A stretch of DNA of 64,000 nt. Origin: Kalaharituber pfeilii (Eukaryota > Ascomycota > Pezizomycetes > Pezizales > Pezizaceae). The notes under the pieces are model-generated. The model had not been told where the DNA came from and did no database searches. It saw nothing but the letters and a program-made list of their open reading frames with translations. This document shows positions 59,108 through 64,000 of this stretch, in pieces; the stretch's first letter is position 1, and every line of letters begins with the position of its first letter. The position numbers were made by a program, and so were the translations under genes. Location: NCBI GenBank assembly GCA_015179045.1, contig WHUZ01000013.1:1302001-1366000 (forward strand), written 5' to 3'.

Positions 59108-59148
59108 ATATCATTACTCGTATACTGTACTACCCTTTGGGCTATGAC
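59108..59148 (-). repeat. Copy of a 50-bp dispersed module (reverse)
   Basis: The reverse complement contains ATAGCCCAAAGGGTAGTA followed by GAGTAATGATAT, matching the poly(A)-tailed insertion at 59761-59821. Confidence 0.6.
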
Positions 59149-59205
59149 AAGACTAACTACAAAATAAAGGAATAAAGATACACAGTAAAATAGCATACCA
59201 TGCTC

Positions 59206-59264
59206 TGTTCTCGTGCCCAGACTCTCTTATTTAAGCGTGCCAAGAGAGTCTGGGCACGAGAACA
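59206..59264. mobile_element. 59-bp perfect foldback with 9-bp target duplication (MULE-like mini-element)
   Basis: The arms 59206-59228 and 59242-59264 are 23-bp perfect reverse complements (TGTTCTCGTGCCCAGACTCT...) around a 13-nt loop. Directly abutting them are identical 9-bp repeats ACCATGCTC at 59197-59205 and 59265-59273. Terminal inverted repeats plus a 9-bp duplication are the signature of Mutator-type transposition. No coding capacity is present, so it must have been mobilised in trans. Confidence 0.75.
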
Positions 59265-59295
59265 ACCATGCTCCACTTCTGCCACAGTAAGGAAA

Positions 59296-59334
59296 CTCAC
59301 ATACCGCCCTGTGGGCTATGGTGGGGTTAAGTAC
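59296..59334 (-). repeat. Second reverse copy of the 50-bp module
   Basis: The reverse complement reads GTACTTAACC...CCATAGCCCACAGGG, aligning from the same 5' GTAC as the insertion at 59761. It lacks the 3' GTAATGATAT part. Confidence 0.55.
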
Positions 59335-59406
59335 ATGAGGAAGCAAAAGGAATAACAGAGGCGAAGAAGGAAAAGAAATAACCAAGTGATGACATCAATG
59401 AATCCA

Positions 59407-59619
59407 ACAGGCCAGGCCAGGCCAACAGAAGGCCTGGACTGGCCTGGACCATGAAATTCTGGACCTGGCCTGGCCTGAACAATCAGGCCAGGCCGTGAGG
59501 GCCGGCCCAGGCCAACCAGACCAGTCCAGGCCATTCAGGCCAGTCCAGGCCAACCAGGCCAGTCCAGACTGTTCAGGCCAGTCCAGACCATTCAGGCCAG
59601 CCCAGGCCATTCAGGCAGG
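59407..59619. repeat. GGCC-rich minisatellite with dyad symmetry
   Basis: Roughly 210 bp of degenerate units such as CAGGCCAGTCCAGGCCAA and TTCAGGCCAGTCCAGGCC. The left third carries the units in the opposite orientation (GGCCTGGACTGGCCTGGACC), so the whole can fold back. Several frames stay open only because of the repeat. Confidence 0.9.
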
Positions 59620-59760
59620 TTTAAGCCAATTAAACGAATCCCTCCACAGCCATCCAGGTGAATTAAGGCCAGCGTTTACCAGATTGTTTGAGTATTTAAA
59701 TGAGTAGAATCTTCCATAAATTTTAAACGCGGTCTACGACTTTAGTGAAGTATGTATCAC

Positions 59761-59821
59761 GTACCTAAATCCTCGCCATAGCCCACAGGGTGGCACGCGA
59801 GTAATGATATAAAAAAAAAAA
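59761..59821 (+). mobile_element. Short retroposed fragment with poly(A) tail and 13-bp target duplication
   Basis: The inserted sequence runs from GTACCTAAATCC through CCATAGCCCACAGGGTGG to GAGTAATGATAT and ends in a run of A. It is bracketed by identical 13-bp repeats AAGTATGTATCAC at 59748-59760 and 59822-59834. A 3' A-tail plus a variable-length direct repeat is the mark of LINE-type target-primed insertion of a 5'-truncated transcript. The parental element (a LINE or SINE 3' end) is not in the window. Confidence 0.7.
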
Positions 59822-59834
59822 AAGTATGTATCAC

Positions 59835-61033
59835 ACTTTATATTCAAGTATATATACTAACAAATATTTTAGAGATGACGGACCTTCCCCCGGGCCATTT
59901 CTACTACTTCAGCACTCAGATCCTTCATAATATCAGTCTCCGTGGTTTAGCATCGCGGTAATTCAGGGATCATCACCTGCCCTTGCGTAATACACGCGCA
60001 CTGGCGCTAAGGGGCTTGCCAAGACCGTCATAGCGCGCGTTTGTGTTTTACGTGTAAAAATCCAAATCAGTGTTTTCACAATCGTCTTGGCCCTTTCAAT
60101 TTGGTCTGCAGGGCTGCCCTTGACTTCGGCTTCTCTGCGCATGCCCAATATGCAGCAACCTCGGGCATGGGAAGTCGAACATGCTCCTGTAAACCGGCTT
60201 GTGGCATCCTGCGTCGCGCTCGTTGGCTGGTGCTGACGTGCTTCGACGCTGTGCTTCTGCGCAGCGCGTGTCCCCGCTGTGTGTGTGGAGAGGTTATTAT
60301 ACTGCGCAGCCCTGGTCGTTCAGCACCCCCCCGCTCAGCCTTACCTACGGACACTCTCTGTCCCAGTCGCTGCTGCTGCTGCTGCTGGTGATCGTCGCTG
60401 TCCACCGCATTAGCAACAAGGCCTCCAGCGCGGTGCAGCCCTATTTGCCGACGTGGAGAGACTGGCACCCAGTCTGCGTGAGGCCCCAGACGGTCTCCCC
60501 GCGTTTACCATACCGCACTTCAGCTAGCGTAGACGCCCTTCCCCATACCATACCATACCATACCATACCATACCATACCATACCATTGCACGCCCGCTCT
60601 TGTTGTGGCACTGCTGTCGAGTCCCGTGCAGAGATCTGGAGCTGGCTTCTTTCTCCACACGACATTAACACTCAACACCACGCCTGACACGCGTACAGCA
60701 CGCACACGTACACAGGCACAGGCGAATATCAAGGACACCGACGGTCCCAGCCTCGCCGAGGTGGATTTTTGACTGGGGGAGCACATCTACAGCCGCTTTC
60801 GCCCCCGCTTCTGCCGCTGCCGATACGAACCGATAAGATTGAAAAAAAAGATATTGATAACGCCAGCTGCGCTGCTCAACCTTATAAGACCGATCGATCG
60901 TCAGCCTTCCCGATCCCCTCACCTTCACCCATTTAACCGCATGCGGCATTACTGAAAAACAGAACCGCAGAGCTGAGCTGAGCCGTAAAGCTAGCTAGCT
61001 GGGTCTGTTAGGGGACAAGACAGCCTTCTGTAG
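59835..61033. other. Upstream region of the terminal gene
   Basis: Becomes GC-richer from about 60100. It includes a CCATA microsatellite and CAG/CTG runs. The 162-residue frame at 60199-60687 runs across the microsatellite and shows no domain. The last 300 bases probably contain the leader of the gene at 61034. Confidence 0.5.
60543..60586. repeat. (CCATA) pentanucleotide microsatellite, about 8.8 copies
   Basis: Eight perfect CCATA units followed by CCAT. Confidence 0.95.
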
Positions 61034-64000
61034 ATGAGTTTGAGTACCGGTGGTGCGACCAGTGCTAGTGCTGCGGCCGCACTGAATCGAAAGAGGAGCT
61101 TGTCGACACCGCAACGGGTGAGTGGAAGGTTTCAGTTTCTTTATAGTATGATGTTTCAGGTTCAGCAGGGAGAAATTCAAGCTTAGCTATGTGTGCACAA
61201 GAAATATCGCGGGGCAAGAATAAAGTTTTTCCCAGCTCCCGCTTGGCTTCTGCGTCTTTGTTTTTCTCAATTTGTTTTTCTTTTTGTTCTTTCTCCTTCG
61301 CGTACACATACCATTATTGCTACAAAAGCTGCTTTTTTTCTAATTTACTTTATTTGATTATTTGTTTTCTTCTGTTCTTCCTGTGGTGCGTGAACGTGAA
61401 GTGGTGACAGACAGACTGTACGCTTCATACGCTTCCATTTCGCTTTCCTGTTAACACTCGCATCGATATTACGTCGAAAGAGTCATTTGCACGATCCTCA
61501 TTAGGGCGCCGAGCGACCATCTAGCGAAAAGCAAGCAAGGGAGGAAGCGAAGCTATATCATCACTTCGGTTATCGCTATCGTTATCGATAGCCGATAACA
61601 GCAAACGTCACGATCAAATCACGAAGTGCAGGCCGCACTGACGAGATCCGCTTTCCATTATCCTCTCTTAAACTTCATACCATCTTAGGATTTTTGTTCG
61701 TTTGTTCGTTCATTTCGTTTGTTTTACGTTCACACTAACTTTACCGGCGTCCTCGTTTGTGACAAACAACTTTAGCTCCTCCGCCGAACCCTCCGCAACT
61801 CCTTCTCGTCACTAGACTTCGCTGCACTCAGAGCTACCTCGTCGACAACGGGTGAAACGGGGTCAGCGTCGCCTTCTCCTATACCGAGAGCTGCGGTTGA
61901 GGCCACATCTACGAATACACCCACCCCCCGACCAACGGGACTGGGGCTAGTAGCGTCGCCCGTGAGGTTGTTTGGTGAGGTTGCGAGGGTAACGGAAGAG
62001 ACGGGCGAGAAGGGACGGTTGGGTTTGAATTTAGCTTTGGGTGAGAGTATGGAGGCAGAAAGTACGTTTTATTCCCCCATTCGCTGACGTTGATATCCTG
62101 ATGCAGTCCCCCCTCGCCTTCAACCAACCTGTCTGCGTGCTGTACCGTGGAAGCCTGTTCAGGACTAACCACTTGCACTGTTCTACACACACAGGCATCA
62201 CAGTAGATATGAAATCTGCGTCTCATTTCAAATCACGCTCCCATGCACACCTTCCCTCCAACTCCAAATTAACAGTCGCAAACAGCAAACGTAGCTCTCA
62301 AGAACCGCTTCGAAAGAAGCAGAAGAAGGAAGCATCTCGAACCGACCATGATGGTGACGACAACAGCTTGCACAATGATGACGCTCATGAAGAGGAGCAG
62401 GGGGCGAGTTTTGACGAGCATGACGAGGTAGACGACAACTCCAAGGACCCAAGCTACACTCCACGTACTCCGAAACGGACAACGCAGCAGCAGAAGGTGG
62501 ATTCTCTAGTTGCGAATTCGAATATCATGGCTACGACGCGGAGTATGAGAGCACATGGGCCATCGGCGACGCCTAGGAGGACGGCGGTGATAGGGAAGAC
62601 GCCGGTGGTTAAACGTGAGCCGGAGGTGACGGGAGTGGATGGAGTTGGGGCTGAGGTGAGGGAGAGTGCTGCATCCGCTGCTGAGCGGAACACTACAGCT
62701 ACGACAACGGTGGCTACAAGGACGGTGACGAATAGCACTTCAAGGACCACAGAAGTTCCACGAAACAAGAATGCACAGCAGACAACAATACAGGTTGAGG
62801 ATGTTGCTGACTACGAGGGGAGAGAAGCAGAGGACGATAACGACTACCGTGACTTCATTCCCGAGCTCGTTGAATCTGGTAGCCCTTCCGCCCGTAATGC
62901 ACCAGCAGCTTCCGCATCCCGTCGGTCCACACGCTCGTGGAAACCTGAGCTGGGACTGAACAAAGTCAAGACAGGGCGCATATCCAAGTTCAAAGAAGGG
63001 AGCATGAATGATCGCGTAAGCGCACGTCCCCCACAAGATCTCATCGACTACGCGTACAGCAACTCGAGCCCCACTACCCCAGCCCAGGGCCTTTCTTCCT
63101 CGGAGGCTAGTGGTGTCTCTCAAACTCCTACTGCTATTGCCACCCACAAGACTAGATACAAAGGCTGGCTCCGCCCGCGCTTCCTCCCGCGCAAATATAC
63201 CGGTGACGAAGCCTTCACGCTTAGCGGCTTCTTCAACAGCGTCAGGCACTTTCGCGGGCTCGAGTACTGCCGCGAAAACCTGTGGGGACCCACGAAGCAG
63301 AAGGTGTTGGATAGACTGCATGTGGATTTGCAAAAGTTTAGACAGGAGGACGAGGTAGCGCAGATCAAGAAGAAGGCGGAAGAATTGTATAGGATGAGAA
63401 AGGAGAAGGAGTGGAAGGAGATGGAGAGAAAGAAGCAAATGGCGGTAGAAGATTTGAGGAGAAGGAAGGAGAGGGAAAGGAGGAGGAAGGAGAGGTTTGA
63501 GAGATTGGAAAACGAGAGGAAGGCTGGTGGGGCGGGAGGGTTTGCAGGGAGGAAGAGGAAGTTTGGGGAGATGGCAGAGAGTTTTGGAGGTGAGGGAGAA
63601 GGGGTGGAAGGGGATAGGGTTTGGGATGAGGTAGAACAGGCACAGCAGGGTGAGGACGAGGAGGAGAAGACGGAAGTTGATGAGGATGTGGATGAAGAGA
63701 TTGAGGAAGGGGAGGAGGAACCGACTGATTGGTGTCAAACGGATGATGAAGAAAGTGATTTGGACGAGCAGGAAATCAAGGTTGTGGAGGAGTTGGTCAG
63801 GAGCGTGACGGGGAGGACGATCATTGCGATGCAGGACCCGACAACGTCTCGGGCACAAAGCACGGCGGGGTCGCGGCTTGGATCAGTGCAGACGTCTCTG
63901 GGGAGGAGGAAAGGAAGGGAGTGGGAGGACGATGGAATGGTGTTCTCGCAGGAGGCGGAGAGGCATGCGTGGGATGAGGCTGACGAGGATGAAGGCGAGG
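61034..64000 (+). CDS. Charged, probably nuclear protein of unknown function (3' end outside window)
   Basis: Exons 61034-61117, 61776-62061 and 62195 to beyond 64000 keep frame through a long 658-nt first intron and a 133-nt second intron. About 725 residues are visible. The N-terminus (MSLSTGGATSASAAAALNRK) leads into NRKRSLSTPQR and, across the first intron, LLRRTLRNSFSSLDFAALR. Further on are KKQKKEASRTDHDGDD, DPSYTPRTPKRT, RRSTRSWKPELGLNKVKTG, a compact block with YKGWLRPRFLPRKYTGD and FNSVRHFRGLEYCRENLWGP, then a long basic/acidic coiled-coil (KKKAEELYRMRKEKEWKEME and repeats of RRRKERERRRKERF), and a Glu/Asp-rich tail. Lys/Arg clusters suggest nuclear localisation. I do not recognise the family, and no catalytic motif is visible. 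The opposite-strand frame at 62740-63858 is an antisense shadow of this exon. Confidence 0.75.

Noticed and set aside
59395..59610. Open frames on both strands through the minisatellite
   Set aside because: The repeat unit has no stop in several frames, so openness carries no coding information.
59938..59985. tRNA-like stretch (GTCTCCGTGGTTTAGCATCG)
   Set aside because: It has no B-box, no pairing acceptor arm and no cloverleaf.
60199..60687. 162-codon plus-strand frame
   Set aside because: It spans the CCATA microsatellite (reads PYHTIPYHTIP) and has no domain. It is probably leader or promoter of the next gene.
62740..63858. 372-codon open frame on the minus strand
   Set aside because: It is antisense to the coding exon of the gene at 61034, whose splice phases and charged coiled-coil support the plus strand.

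Overview
The window looks like nuclear DNA of a filamentous ascomycete (Pezizomycotina). The evidence is the set of proteins: a VeA-type velvet regulator with the conserved filamentous-fungal domain, a UGA4-like amino acid permease, an F-box/LRR protein and a proline-rich orphan. The genes also carry short GT..AG introns of about 46-90 nt. I cannot fix the class or species. Gene density is low: eight protein genes, one tRNA and one pseudogene in 64 kb. The long spacers hold small inverted-repeat elements, which suggests a repeat-bearing, expanded genome.

Layout. 1-3.9 kb: spacer with a decayed pogo-like transposon end. 3.9-6.9 kb (-): Nrd1/Seb1-type transcription-termination factor, divergent from mitochondrial citrate synthase at 8.8-10.6 kb (+). 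11.5-14.2 kb (-): a GABA/amino-acid permease with about 18 introns. 14.2-18.5 kb: spacer with two foldback structures. 18.5-20.4 kb (+): F-box/LRR protein. 21.6-22.6 kb: element with 165-175 bp inverted arms. 24.8-29.1 kb (+): large proline/histidine/tyrosine-rich orphan protein. 29.7 kb: a 174-bp MITE beside a decayed, intron-retaining KRI1 copy (30.2-31.9 kb). 33.1-35.0 kb (+): splicing factor PRP31. 37.0 kb: tRNA-Gly(CCC). 40.7-41.9 kb (-): APH/choline-kinase-like phosphotransferase. 42-52 kb: gene desert with two inverted-repeat elements, a possible Zn-cluster remnant, and a G/C-tract-rich leader region (34 consecutive C) before veA at 52.5-54.6 kb (+). 58-60 kb: a nest of small mobile elements (MITE, a 59-bp perfect foldback with 9-bp target duplication, a 50-bp poly(A)-tailed retroposed fragment, a GGCC minisatellite). 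61.0 kb to the end (+): a charged, probably nuclear protein cut by the window edge.

The genes do not form a pathway or biosynthetic cluster. Housekeeping RNA-processing genes (seb1, prp31, tRNA), central metabolism (citrate synthase) and a developmental regulator (veA) are interspersed with accessory genes and repeats. No CRISPR, operon or phage-like feature is present. Two genes need single-base corrections to keep frame, two of the three sites lying in runs of six C, so some breaks may be sequence errors and not biology.
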